Below are positions 52,401-61,491 of a stretch of 64,000 nucleotides of DNA, piece after piece. The position numbers and the translations under genes were made by a program. The stretch is from Paenibacillus plantiphilus. Lineage in GTDB: Bacteria > Bacillota > Bacilli > Paenibacillales > Paenibacillaceae. The first letter of the stretch is position 1, and each line of letters opens with the position of its first letter. The notes beneath the pieces are model-generated. The model saw nothing but the letters and a program-made list of their open reading frames with translations. It made no database searches and was not told where the DNA came from. Location of the stretch: the NCBI RefSeq assembly GCF_927798095.1, contig NZ_CAKMMF010000028.1, positions 1-64,000 of the forward strand, read 5' to 3'.

Positions 52401-54532
52401 CATGATTACCATTCGTGAACGATGTGACCCATCCGGTGCTTGAATCGTATTCAAGCTTATTTTCGATCGTGCTTGGCTGACCGTCCGCATTCGTAACCTG
52501 AACCGTTTGTTTTGTGGGGAATGCGCCTGAATAGCCGTATTCCATCACATATTCGATATTCCGGTCATCATCCAGAATGGTTGTTTTCCCAATATTTCCA
52601 TAGCTGTCGATTTGCTCGAACTTGCTATGGGCCAGCTTGGTTCCGGCCTGATTGGTAACAATGATCGCTGTAACTTTCCCCTGAGCATTGCGCTCATAAG
52701 TCGTATTGCGGGTTTGGTTCGCGTCCACTCGCTCAGTCGAGGCAGCAAGCAGATGGGTCGTCGGATGGTACGAAAATGTCGTTGTCACATTAAGCGGATT
52801 CGTCTGTGACAGCACGTTCCCATAATCATCATAGCTGACACGTTCGATGGTCGGCGTTGCGTTGGTTCCCGCTTTGCTGAATGTGTTCGTGGTCACGATC
52901 GGATTGGTGATCCGGCGCGCCTCATCATATTGAAAGGTTGTCGTCCGACTCTCATCTCCTATTGTCTCTACAATGCTATTCGTATAGACGGTGGGAGAAA
53001 TGCCCACATAGACTTTGCGATAGTTAAACGTGGTGTTCTTCAGTCCGTTCTGAATCGTCGTGCCGAAGTTGTAGTTATTCTGAGAGCTGCTGCCTATGTC
53101 ACCAAGATAGGTGAAATCAAGCTTGTTGAACTCTCTGTTGTTTCCAACATCCTTTCTCGACTGCATCCGATAAACTTGCTCCGATGCGCTCTCGCCAAGC
53201 AGTCGGTTCGTAACCGCCGATTCATAGGTATAATTCGTAGAGGCTCCCGTCGGATACTTGATCTGGGTCAATAGAAGCAACGGATTCGGCTCCGTTGGAA
53301 CCGCTCCAGTTGTGCTGTATTTCGCGTTTCTTTCCTCATAATTAAATCGGGTGACTCGCCCAAGCGGATCGGTGACCTGTGTGAGGTACTCATTAGACAA
53401 TGTTTCAAAGGGCGGTCTCGGGTTCCCTCTGTACTGGGTGCTTTTGTCATAGCGAACAACCTTGTCCCCTTGCGTTAACGTTATACTCGTTTCGCTATAA
53501 GCGATCGTGATCGAATTGTTGATCGCATCGGTTATAGAGGTCAGCACCTTGCCATATTTGGCATGCTGGGAATACTTGAATTGAATCGTATTATTGTAAG
53601 CGTCTGAGATTTGAATTAGTCGTCCATCTGTTGCAAAATGCTGATAAATGCCGTCCAGCGACTTGATGGCGACATTTGACCGTTCCACAACAACCGTAGT
53701 GTCCGTTAGAACGGTCAAATCCTTCCACGGATAGCCCTTAAGCGTGTTGTTGACCATTTCATAGGTGCCCTTGCTTCCCATGTTCAAAAACTTCTTATCC
53801 CCAAACTCTGTCTTGATATAGGGAATATCCCACGTCCAGCCCGCTCCGAGCGGATAGAGCTGCTCTTGGTAAGGCTTGTTCGTGGCTACATCCGTCCACG
53901 AAATAATAGGACCGTTTCCAGCGTCTAAGTACCTTGTTTCCAAAGACGAATTATGATTGATTTTAATCTCCTGAATCGTGCGGGTTTGAATCCCATTCGA
54001 ATCTGGCTGTGACCAATTGTTAGCAAAAGCCACCTGACCCGCTCGTCGTATGATATAATTCCACCACCGCACAGCATAGTAGGAGTTTGACATCGTGTAG
54101 CTATCAGAAACATGATTATAATCCATCATAAATCGTCCGTCATCGATATATGAACGTGTCGTTACACCGTTATTCGTATTATAAGTCTCGGTGTATCTGG
54201 TTGCGTCATAATAAAGGACACAATAGCATATAAGTCCGAACGACAGCTCTTTGTCATAGACATTGGCGGCGGAAGAATCATAAGAACGATTCAATGAGAA
54301 GGATAGCCCATTGCGCCCAGGCAGCGAGAGATTAGTTTCCTTCGGCCGCTGACCGGTGAGATGCTCTCTGCGCCAGCATTAATCTGAAATGGTGGCTGGC
54401 CTTTTTTCATATTCAGATTACTGATTGCAGACAAAATGCCCTGCGGCGGTGTCGGATTGGACATCGTGGTCATCATACGCCCGCTGCTGTGGTATACGGA
54501 GTCCGTTACGGTTCGATTCCCCCGTAAATCGC
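49423..54532 (-). pseudogene. Orphan Rhs/YD-repeat gene: truncated, frameshifted N terminus, distinct toxin tip
   Basis: A 1623-codon open frame (49423-54294) plus a shifted 5' part up to 54532 that together align with the intact Rhs gene at 56010-61439, about nine in ten residues alike by eye. Relative to that gene, 16 bp between CCGGTCA and GAAGGAAAC are replaced by 6, a net loss of 10 bp that shifts the frame near 54345. The signal peptide region is absent. The YD-repeat shell, the RHS core end (YLRARWYDPSVGRFISKDTY) and the Hint domain (CNCFTAGTKVLTDEGEKN to GIWVHNT) are kept. The tip (49423-49730) differs: ARVFYRMNDGKMEILGKSN resembles RelE/ParE-like toxins. Confidence 0.8.
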
Positions 54533-54574
54533 AGCCTCCCAATCCATTCGGCTCTGGGTGAGGGTAAGAAGAAA

Positions 54575-54603
54575 GACCTTGAAGGATAAGTCCCCTCAAG
54601 GTC
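54575..54603 (-). terminator. Terminator separating the DUF6809 unit from the orphan Rhs
   Basis: Minus strand GACCTTGA-GG/CC-TCAAGGTC followed by TTTCTTCTT. It lies upstream of the orphan Rhs and should keep it silent. Confidence 0.85.
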
Positions 54604-54612
54604 TATGCAACA

Positions 54613-54777
54613 TTATTTAACTTCTTCAAGTGTCACGTCGCTACATTGGATAGACAACCACGGTTTGGGGTAATCATAAGTAAATAATTCGATATGCTTT
54701 AATCCCTCAATCCCGTACTGTCTCAGTAGATCACCGCTTCCGTCATTCAATGCACGGTAGTCATGGACTCGCTGGTT
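54613..54777 (-). pseudogene. Coding remnant, possible tail of a lost immunity gene
   Basis: An open stretch of 54 codons without a start, beginning right after stops in the frame of the DUF6809-like gene. It reads YRALNDGSGDLLRQYG, IEGLKHIELFTYDYPKPW and LSIQCSDVTLEEVK before TAA. The sequence is clearly protein-like and lies 10 bp before a terminator of the same type that ends the orphan toxin/immunity unit, the position an immunity gene tail would hold. Identity not known. Confidence 0.45.
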
Positions 54778-54780
54778 TCA

Positions 54781-55089
54781 TTATAACGACAAGCCAGAAG
54801 CCGCATCCCGAACAAACTCCTCGCGATCAATCATCACTTCGATCTGCATGGCAGCACCAAGCTTGAATCCATGAAGAAATGCTGCCTCCATGTACAGCCC
54901 GTCGGACTTGTCACGTAAGCAGAACATTTCCTCCAGTTTGCAAAAATCTTGCTCGCTTAGTCGGTTTTTCAATTGATCCCTTATGGCTGCGATTTGTCGG
55001 TTTAACGGTCGATATTCAGGATCGGACGGTACAATCGTTTCGTCTGGATTAAGTTGGCCTCTATACAATGCACCCAAAATGGAATTCAT
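54781..55089 (-). CDS. DUF6809-like hypothetical protein
   Basis: A 102-residue helical protein, start at MNSILGALYRGQLNPDE with GGAGG 6 nt upstream. The sequence ETIVPSDPEYRPLNRQIAAI, FCKLEEMFCLRDKSDG and AAFLHGFKLGAAMQIEVM resembles the small DUF6809 proteins common in Paenibacillus and Clostridia, often beside ribbon-helix-helix genes, as here. Role unknown. Assignment is from memory of the family pattern. Confidence 0.6.
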   Translation of the reverse strand: MNSILGALYRGQLNPDETIVPSDPEYRPLNRQIAAIRDQLKNRLSEQDFCKLEEMFCLRDKSDGLYMEAAFLHGFKLGAAMQIEVMIDREEFVRDAASGLSL

Positions 55090-55229
55090 GCTCTTCCTCC
55101 CATGAGATTTGATCGCCACCGCTTGAATGAGTTTTCTGCACATGGTAGGATATTTATGCAGTCTGCTTATTGAAGCGGTTGCGGGATAGGAAGTGGCGGT
55201 GTTCTTCGTCGGACGCGCCGCTTCCTTCT

Positions 55230-55409
55230 TTATTTTTGGAGATCGTCATACACCTTCTCAATTCCTTTGCGGACGATATCTGAACGGGTCGTATTCAGCT
55301 TCTCGGCGGAAGCATCGAGCTTGCTCATAATTTCCTGATCGACTCGTATCTTAATCGTTTCGCTCTTGGGATTGTCAGATGGTGGACGCCCCATCTTTTT
55401 AGAGGACAT
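55230..55409 (-). CDS. Ribbon-helix-helix (Arc/CopG-like) DNA-binding protein
   Basis: A 59-residue protein: MSSKKMGRPPSDNPKSETIK, IRVDQEIMSKLDASAEKLNT, TRSDIVRKGIEKVYDDLQK. The N-terminal basic GRPP arm, a single strand TIKIRVD and two helices fit the ribbon-helix-helix fold. The gene is 23 bases downstream of the start predicted from a promoter that lies wholly within a 44-bp palindrome, strongly suggesting autoregulation. It may also control the DUF6809-like gene 140 bp downstream. GGGGTG precedes the ATG. Confidence 0.8.
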   Translation of the reverse strand: MSSKKMGRPPSDNPKSETIKIRVDQEIMSKLDASAEKLNTTRSDIVRKGIEKVYDDLQK

Positions 55410-55420
55410 CGCTTCACCCC

Positions 55421-55464
55421 ACTTTTTGTCCCCACAATAATATATTATTGCGGGGACAAAAAGT
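55421..55464. promoter_or_regulatory. 44-bp palindrome containing a sigma-A promoter
   Basis: ACTTTTTGTCCCC-A-CAATAATA with its mirror complement, one mismatched pair. On the minus strand, TTGACT (55467-55462), 17-bp spacer and TATATT (55444-55439) place the -10 at the dyad centre. A repressor bound here would fully block initiation. Confidence 0.75.
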
Positions 55465-55578
55465 CAATCTATCGTCTTTCTCAGCAGGTTAGGTATTTAT
55501 CACACGAGACTACTGTTTCGTTTTCACACCTCCTTAAACGGGGTGAACATCCGCCCAGTTGCTGTTTATTTAAGGAAG

Positions 55579-55611
55579 AAAGCCGCCTCGAGAATACTCT
55601 CAGGCGGCTTT
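55579..55611. terminator. Terminator of the intact Rhs operon
   Basis: AAAGCCGCCT-GAGA/TCTC-AGGCGGCTTT, 32 bp after the immunity gene stop; ends with T-rich sequence on both strands. Confidence 0.75.
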
Positions 55612-55642
55612 AACCCCTCCGGGGTCCCCTAGCTCACTTATA

Positions 55643-55996
55643 TTACTCTACGTCCAAAAGATAGCTTACAAACTCTTCGTGCAATGCGATATTTTCTTTA
55701 AGCGATTCCCTTGTTTCTTCATCAATAATATCAATTCTTATATCGTCTGCCAAAGCGTCTCCGCCATCTATCATGACAAGAATGGAATGTAAAACACCTT
55801 TAATTATTTCGTCTTGAATATTTTTGAATGCTTCCTGTTCCTCAGGTGTTCTTAGTTTACCTTGTAACAACTTATAGTTTTCTTCATAGTTAGACCAAAT
55901 TAAATCAGTTGAAGGCTTTAAGCTATTTGTTACTTCATTTGCCCAGTAATCTTTAATCCTCTTGAGATTCTGAAAAAGCAATTTCTGTTTATCCAA
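55643..55996 (-). CDS. Probable immunity protein for the intact Rhs toxin
   Basis: A 117-residue acidic helical protein, TTG start at 55996 (AAGGGGG 8 nt upstream), beginning LDKQKLLFQNLKRIKDYWAN. No family recognised. It follows the HNH-like toxin tip by 13 bp and has the low GC content typical of immunity genes. Its C terminus has DIRIDIIDEETRESLKENIA, rich in acidic residues that could mask a basic nuclease. Confidence 0.7.
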   Translation of the reverse strand: MDKQKLLFQNLKRIKDYWANEVTNSLKPSTDLIWSNYEENYKLLQGKLRTPEEQEAFKNIQDEIIKGVLHSILVMIDGGDALADDIRIDIIDEETRESLKENIALHEEFVSYLLDVE

Positions 55997-56009
55997 TTTA
56001 AATACCCCC

Positions 56010-59000
56010 TTATTTATACCAATGCTCTCCATACTTTTCATCTATTTGTTTAGCAAAATCTTGTATTTCTTGAGGCGTTGGTGTCCTTCCAAGGGATTTG
56101 TCCCATTGAGCCCACTCAGTAGTTATTTTTGAATGTATTTTTGGGTCAACCCCATGCAAATATTTAGTTTCATGAATATTGATGTCTGCATAACTCATTA
56201 TTGACTCATACTTTTGAGGTAACGTATGATGCACTTGGTAATGGCTTGGCATTCCGGGATTTGCATCTTTATATAGTTTACGATAATTATTTTTTGTAGC
56301 TAGAGGACAATTTGTGTTATGAACCCAAATCCCAATGTCCGTTACAAAGTACGTGTGATAATCAGCAACTGTAAAGTTGTATACAGTAACTGGTTCATCA
56401 AGCTTAATAAACTCAACCTTGTCAATCGTAAGATTATTTCCGTCAGCCTGTTGAAGTTTATCCCCCACTCGAAGTTTATCTGCGTAGACCCAGCCTTTAC
56501 CTTCAACCCAGAACGGATGGTTGTCTGTTGTCTCGATAATTTGCTCGCCAACATACAATTTAATAATATCATCACGTTGGTTACGATATAAAGCTGTTAC
56601 TTCCTTGTAAGCCAATTCTCCATTAGGGTTATTCTCATCCTTGGCAAGGACCTTATCTCCGACTTCAATGTCTTCGATATTTTTCTCACCGTCATCTGTT
56701 TGAACTTTTGTCCCTGCAGTAAAACAATTGCATCCTATGAGGTCCAAGGATGAAGCTGCTTTCCAGTTGTCATTTGAGTATTTGGTCGCTCGTTCAATCA
56801 CTTCTCCTTCTTTGTTCATTAACTTAACAACGATTAGTTTTCCACCTTTTATAAACTTTCCAAAGGGAATGAAACCTGCCGCAGCAAGCGTTTTATCAAA
56901 AAAAGATGAATTCGGGTCAAGAATTGTTCTGATATCATCCAATATTACAAAATCAGCAATTTCTTTTACTGCCGCACCTGTCCCCGGACAGAACGAATCG
57001 ATTCCCCCCACACAAACAATATGCCCCGTCGGATCAGAATACTTCAACGGATTATTATGCACATACGTATACAAATTCATCGTCAGCGGATTGTCAATCT
57101 GCCCTTCATACGTATCCTTGCTTATAAACCGCCCAACACTCGGATCATACCACCGTGCCCGCAGATACTGCAATCCTGCACTCTGGTCCCACAACTCGCC
57201 GGAATAGCGGAACGGGTTCGCTACGCTCTCCACCGTCGTCAGCGGATTGCCCCACATGTCATACGTATAGCGGTTCAGGCTCACATCGCCTGTACTGTTC
57301 CTCATTTCGACCACATCGCCATGACCATTATGCAAGTAGTATTGCTTGCCGCTGGCATCTTGACGAGCAATCAGCCCTTTGCCCCGGGTATACTCCGCTT
57401 TCATCGTTACATTGCCATTGGCTACAATGCCTTCTGCAATTATCTGATCGCCATCATAATAGTAACGAACTGTCGTGTTGTTCTCTGTCCGTTCATAGAG
57501 CAAACCGTCTCCGTTATATCTGTAGCTTACTTGCCCTCCTCCGCTCTTCGAGACACTGGTCAACCGATTCCACGCATCATACGTGTAATTGGTTTCCCCA
57601 ACGGGAATATCCGGCATCCTGTCGCTCTTCAACGCGATCCGATTGCCGCGGTTGTTGTACGTGTACGTCTCGTTGAATTGCGAGGTGGTCGCTATCCGGT
57701 TCAGACTATCATAGCTGTAGCCGTATGCAGCAAGCGGGCCGTTCTGCCGGACCGTCTGGCCCGTGATGTTCCCGTTTCCGTCATAATCATAGTCAAAATA
57801 ATTGATTTCACTCCCGTTGGCCTTCGTATGAATCAACGTATTAATCGAATAGCCGTCATACGTGAACGTACTCTTATTCCCGTTCCTCTGCTTGATTTCT
57901 CTCAACAAATTGTTGTAGTAGTAATCGTATTCAGCCTCGAAGACCGTCGTTGAAGGTCCAACTGTCTTTAACCGGTTCAAATTATCATAGGTATAGACGT
58001 TCACTTGACCGAACGGCCCAGTCATCTTATCACGCAGACCAAGCTGATTGTAGGTGTACGAGATTTTCTTCTGATCCGGGAATTGAACCTCTTCCAGCTC
58101 TCCTGTCGTGTTCTTATGGACATAGTTTGTTGTCCCCGTGCTATCCGCCATCGTTTTCCGACGCCCGGATAGATCGTACGTATATCCAACACCGTCATTC
58201 GGTCCAATTTTGGCAGTCAGAAAGTTTCGGTTGTTGTACTGATAGTGGAATTCTTGTCCCTTCTGATCCACAGTAGTCACGAGATTACTGTTTTTATCAT
58301 AATACATTTTCTCGAACTGCCCCTGCACATCGGTTTGTCTCACCAGTCTTCCCAACTGGTCATAACGTTTCTGCGTTGTAGTGGCATCAGGGTATCGGAT
58401 TTCCTTCAAAAATCCGGCCAGAGAATACGTATAGCTCGTCGTATCGTTTTTCGGGTCCGTAACGGAGCTCAAACGCCCCAGAGCATCATATTGATACCTT
58501 GTCGTATACTGAGCATCTGTAACAGCAATGACATTGCCCATGTCATCGTACTGCGTGGAGCTTAGTTGCTGAAATCCAGCCCCCTTGTTCTTGTTCACCT
58601 GTGACAAGATTTCCTGGCCCAACAGATCAACTGTCGTTCGGGACTGCACGCCCAGAGGATCTGTACTTGTCGTTGTCCGATTCAGCTCATCGTAACCTAT
58701 TGTCGTGTAAGCACCGTTCGGAGGCGTTGTTTGGGTTACTCTGTTCCAGCCGTCATACAGATAGGAAGTGCGATGTCCGCTGCCATTTTGTTCCCATAAC
58801 GGCCTGCCCAATGCGTCATAATCGTATTGCTTTACAATGCGGTAGGCCCCGTCCATAATACCTTCTTCCATCTTATGGCCCAACTGATCCCATTTCTGAA
58901 TACTAGTAACACCCGTTTCGTCCACGACCGTTACTTGATTGGTCCAATTATTGTAGCTGGCGGTCATCGTCGACTGATCAGGATTCGTAACAGTAGTCAG

Positions 59001-61439
59001 TCTGCCTAGCTTGTCGTATTGATAAGTGGTGATGTGATTTTTTCCCGGTTCATGATTGCCATTTGTAAACGATGTAACCCGTCCGGTTGTGGGATCGTAT
59101 TCCAGCTTATTCTCAATCGTACTCGATTGCCCGTCCGCATTCGTGACCTGAACGGTTTGTTTTATCGGGAACGCGCCTAAAAGGTCGTATTCCATCACAT
59201 ATTCAATGTTCCGGTCATCATCCAGAATGGTTGTTTTCCCAATATTCCCGTAGTTGTCGATTTGCTCGAACTTGCTATGGGCCAGCTTGGTTCCGGCCTG
59301 ATTGGTAACAATGACCGCTGTAACTTTCCCCTTATTATTGCGCTCGTAAGTCGTATTACGAGTTTGATTCGCATCCACTCTCTCAGTTGAGGCAGCAAGC
59401 AGACGGCTGGTCGGATGGTATGAAAATGTCGTTGTCACATTAAGCGGATTGGTCTGTGACAGCACATTCCCATAGTCATCATAGCTGACCCTTTCGATGG
59501 TCGGCGTTGCGTTGGTTCCCGCTTTGTTGAATGTGTTCGTGGTCACGATCGGATTGGTGATCCGGCGCGCCTCATCATATTGAAAGGTTGTCGTCCGTTT
59601 CTCATCGCCTACTGTCTCTACAATGCTTTTCGTATAGACAGTAGAAGAATCGTTCACATAGACCTTGCGATAGTCAAACGTGGTACTCTTCAGCCCGTTC
59701 TGAATCGTTGTGCCGAAGCTAGCGATATCCTGAGCATTGCTCCCTATATCTGAATGATAGGTGAAGTCCAGCTTGTTGAACTCTTTGTTGTTGCCAACAT
59801 CCTTTCTCGACTGCATCCGATAGATCTGCTCCCATGCACTGGAGCCCAGCGCCCGGTTCGTAACCGCCGATTCATAGGTATAATGCGTGGAAGCTCCCGT
59901 CGGATGGGTGATCTGGTTAAGCAGAAGCACGGGATTCGATTCCGTTGGAACCGTTCCGGATGCGGTAAATTTCGCGTTTCTTTCCTGATAATTAAATCGG
60001 GTGACCCGCCCAAGCGGATCCGTGACCTGTGTCAAATATTCATTGGACAATGTTTCAAAAGGCGGCCTCGGATTCCCTCTGTACTGGGTGCCTTTGTCAT
60101 AGCGAACGATCTTGTCCCCTTGCGTCAATGTAATGCTCGTATCCGTATAGGCGATTGTGATTGAATTGTTGATCGCATCGGTTATGGAAGTCAGCACTTT
60201 GCCATACTTGGCATGCTGGGAATACTTGAATTGAATCGTATTATTGTAAGCGTCTGAGATTTGGATCAGTCGTCCATCTGTTGCAAAATGCTGATAAATG
60301 CCGTCCAGCGACTTGATCGCAATATACGACTGTTCCTGATTGACCACAACTGAAGTATCCGTCAGAACGGTCAAATCCTTCCACGGATAGCCTTTAAGCG
60401 TATTGTTGACGATCTCATAGGTTCCTTTGCTTCCCATATTCAAAAACTTCTGATCCCCAAACTCCGTCTCGATATAGGGAATGTCCCAAGTCCAGCCCGC
60501 TCCTAGCGGATAAAGCTGCTCTTGATACGGCTTATTCGTGGCTACATCTGTCCATATAAATCCTCCAACGCCAAAGTAAGTGGTTTCTATGAATGTATTG
60601 GAATTGGCTTTGATCTCCTGAACTGACCGTGTCTGATTACCGTTCGCATCCGGTTGTGACCAATTGTTCGCAAAGGCTACCTGACCGGCTCGCTGATAAA
60701 TGTAACTCAACCATCGTATGGCATAATAGGAGTTTGACATGGTGGAGCTATCCTGAACATGGCTGGCATCCATTCTGAACTGCCCTTCATTGATGTATGA
60801 ACGCGTTGTTTGACCAGTATGCGTATTATAGGTCTCCGTGTAACTGGTTGCATCATAATAAATGACACAATAGCAGACAATTCCGAACGACAGCTCTTTA
60901 TCAAAGACATTGGCTGCAGAGGAATCATAATAACGATTCAGGGAGAAGGACAGCCCATTGCGTCCGGGCAATGATAGATCGGTTTCCTTCACCGTCAATT
61001 GACTGGTGACCGGTGAGATGCTCTCCGCGCCAGCATTAATCTGAAAGGGCGACTGGATGTTTTTCATATTCAGATTACTGATTGCAGATAAGATGCCTGG
61101 AGGAGGCGTAGGGTTGGACATCGTTGTCATCATACTGGCGTTCTTGCCATACACGGAGCCCGTTACGGTTGAATGATCCCCGTATACCGCATCAACGACC
61201 TGAGGAAGTTGATCTAGAATCGTAACTCCATCTTCATTAGTCGGTTGAATGGGCTGATCGATACGCTCGATAGTACTAGTTTCCTCTGTTTGAAACGGCG
61301 GATTCTCGAATGGCGGCACGACAGAGTACGCTTTTGCATCAGACGTCCTTTGATTGGCAGGCTTAGAACCCGCACTAGCGATGTTGATGCTTTGTAATAA
61401 GAGAGATAGAACAAGCATGGCTATTAATAATTTCCTCAT
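56010..61439 (-). CDS. Secreted Rhs/YD-repeat polymorphic toxin with Hint domain and HNH-like tip
   Basis: A 1809-residue protein. Signal peptide (RKLLIAMLVLSLLLQSINIA) cleaved near ASAGS; N-terminal region of about 150 residues; a long run of YD repeats (e.g. TYQYDKLGRLTTVTNPDQST, YTYDLSGRRKTMAD); RHS core-associated end RARWYDPSVGRFISKDTYEG; a pretoxin Hint domain (NCFTAGTKVQTDDGEKNIED to DIGIWVHNT); then a tip of about 100 residues (56010-56305) with YQVHHTLPQKYESIM, INIHETKYLHGVDPKIHSKI and TTEWAQWD. The HH-LP pattern suggests an HNH/EndoVII-fold nuclease related to DUF2380-like toxins. AAGGAG precedes the ATG. It follows the WapA-N gene by 52 bp. Confidence 0.85.
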   Translation of the reverse strand: MRKLLIAMLVLSLLLQSINIASAGSKPANQRTSDAKAYSVVPPFENPPFQTEETSTIERIDQPIQPTNEDGVTILDQLPQVVDAVYGDHSTVTGSVYGKNASMMTTMSNPTPPPGILSAISNLNMKNIQSPFQINAGAESISPVTSQLTVKETDLSLPGRNGLSFSLNRYYDSSAANVFDKELSFGIVCYCVIYYDATSYTETYNTHTGQTTRSYINEGQFRMDASHVQDSSTMSNSYYAIRWLSYIYQRAGQVAFANNWSQPDANGNQTRSVQEIKANSNTFIETTYFGVGGFIWTDVATNKPYQEQLYPLGAGWTWDIPYIETEFGDQKFLNMGSKGTYEIVNNTLKGYPWKDLTVLTDTSVVVNQEQSYIAIKSLDGIYQHFATDGRLIQISDAYNNTIQFKYSQHAKYGKVLTSITDAINNSITIAYTDTSITLTQGDKIVRYDKGTQYRGNPRPPFETLSNEYLTQVTDPLGRVTRFNYQERNAKFTASGTVPTESNPVLLLNQITHPTGASTHYTYESAVTNRALGSSAWEQIYRMQSRKDVGNNKEFNKLDFTYHSDIGSNAQDIASFGTTIQNGLKSTTFDYRKVYVNDSSTVYTKSIVETVGDEKRTTTFQYDEARRITNPIVTTNTFNKAGTNATPTIERVSYDDYGNVLSQTNPLNVTTTFSYHPTSRLLAASTERVDANQTRNTTYERNNKGKVTAVIVTNQAGTKLAHSKFEQIDNYGNIGKTTILDDDRNIEYVMEYDLLGAFPIKQTVQVTNADGQSSTIENKLEYDPTTGRVTSFTNGNHEPGKNHITTYQYDKLGRLTTVTNPDQSTMTASYNNWTNQVTVVDETGVTSIQKWDQLGHKMEEGIMDGAYRIVKQYDYDALGRPLWEQNGSGHRTSYLYDGWNRVTQTTPPNGAYTTIGYDELNRTTTSTDPLGVQSRTTVDLLGQEILSQVNKNKGAGFQQLSSTQYDDMGNVIAVTDAQYTTRYQYDALGRLSSVTDPKNDTTSYTYSLAGFLKEIRYPDATTTQKRYDQLGRLVRQTDVQGQFEKMYYDKNSNLVTTVDQKGQEFHYQYNNRNFLTAKIGPNDGVGYTYDLSGRRKTMADSTGTTNYVHKNTTGELEEVQFPDQKKISYTYNQLGLRDKMTGPFGQVNVYTYDNLNRLKTVGPSTTVFEAEYDYYYNNLLREIKQRNGNKSTFTYDGYSINTLIHTKANGSEINYFDYDYDGNGNITGQTVRQNGPLAAYGYSYDSLNRIATTSQFNETYTYNNRGNRIALKSDRMPDIPVGETNYTYDAWNRLTSVSKSGGGQVSYRYNGDGLLYERTENNTTVRYYYDGDQIIAEGIVANGNVTMKAEYTRGKGLIARQDASGKQYYLHNGHGDVVEMRNSTGDVSLNRYTYDMWGNPLTTVESVANPFRYSGELWDQSAGLQYLRARWYDPSVGRFISKDTYEGQIDNPLTMNLYTYVHNNPLKYSDPTGHIVCVGGIDSFCPGTGAAVKEIADFVILDDIRTILDPNSSFFDKTLAAAGFIPFGKFIKGGKLIVVKLMNKEGEVIERATKYSNDNWKAASSLDLIGCNCFTAGTKVQTDDGEKNIEDIEVGDKVLAKDENNPNGELAYKEVTALYRNQRDDIIKLYVGEQIIETTDNHPFWVEGKGWVYADKLRVGDKLQQADGNNLTIDKVEFIKLDEPVTVYNFTVADYHTYFVTDIGIWVHNTNCPLATKNNYRKLYKDANPGMPSHYQVHHTLPQKYESIMSYADINIHETKYLHGVDPKIHSKITTEWAQWDKSLGRTPTPQEIQDFAKQIDEKYGEHWYK

Positions 61440-61491
61440 TTAAAGCGCTCCTTGTATCGTGTTATATGGTATATACTTCATGGATTAATAG

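Noticed and set aside
57021-57953. 310-codon plus-strand open frame, with a similar shorter one near 50374
   Set aside because: Antisense to the Rhs YD repeats; the repeats themselves create long Ile/Val-rich antisense frames in both copies.
49423-61439. Regular repeats that might suggest a CRISPR array or satellite DNA
   Set aside because: The repeats are degenerate YD codon repeats in an Rhs protein, with no uniform direct repeats and spacers.
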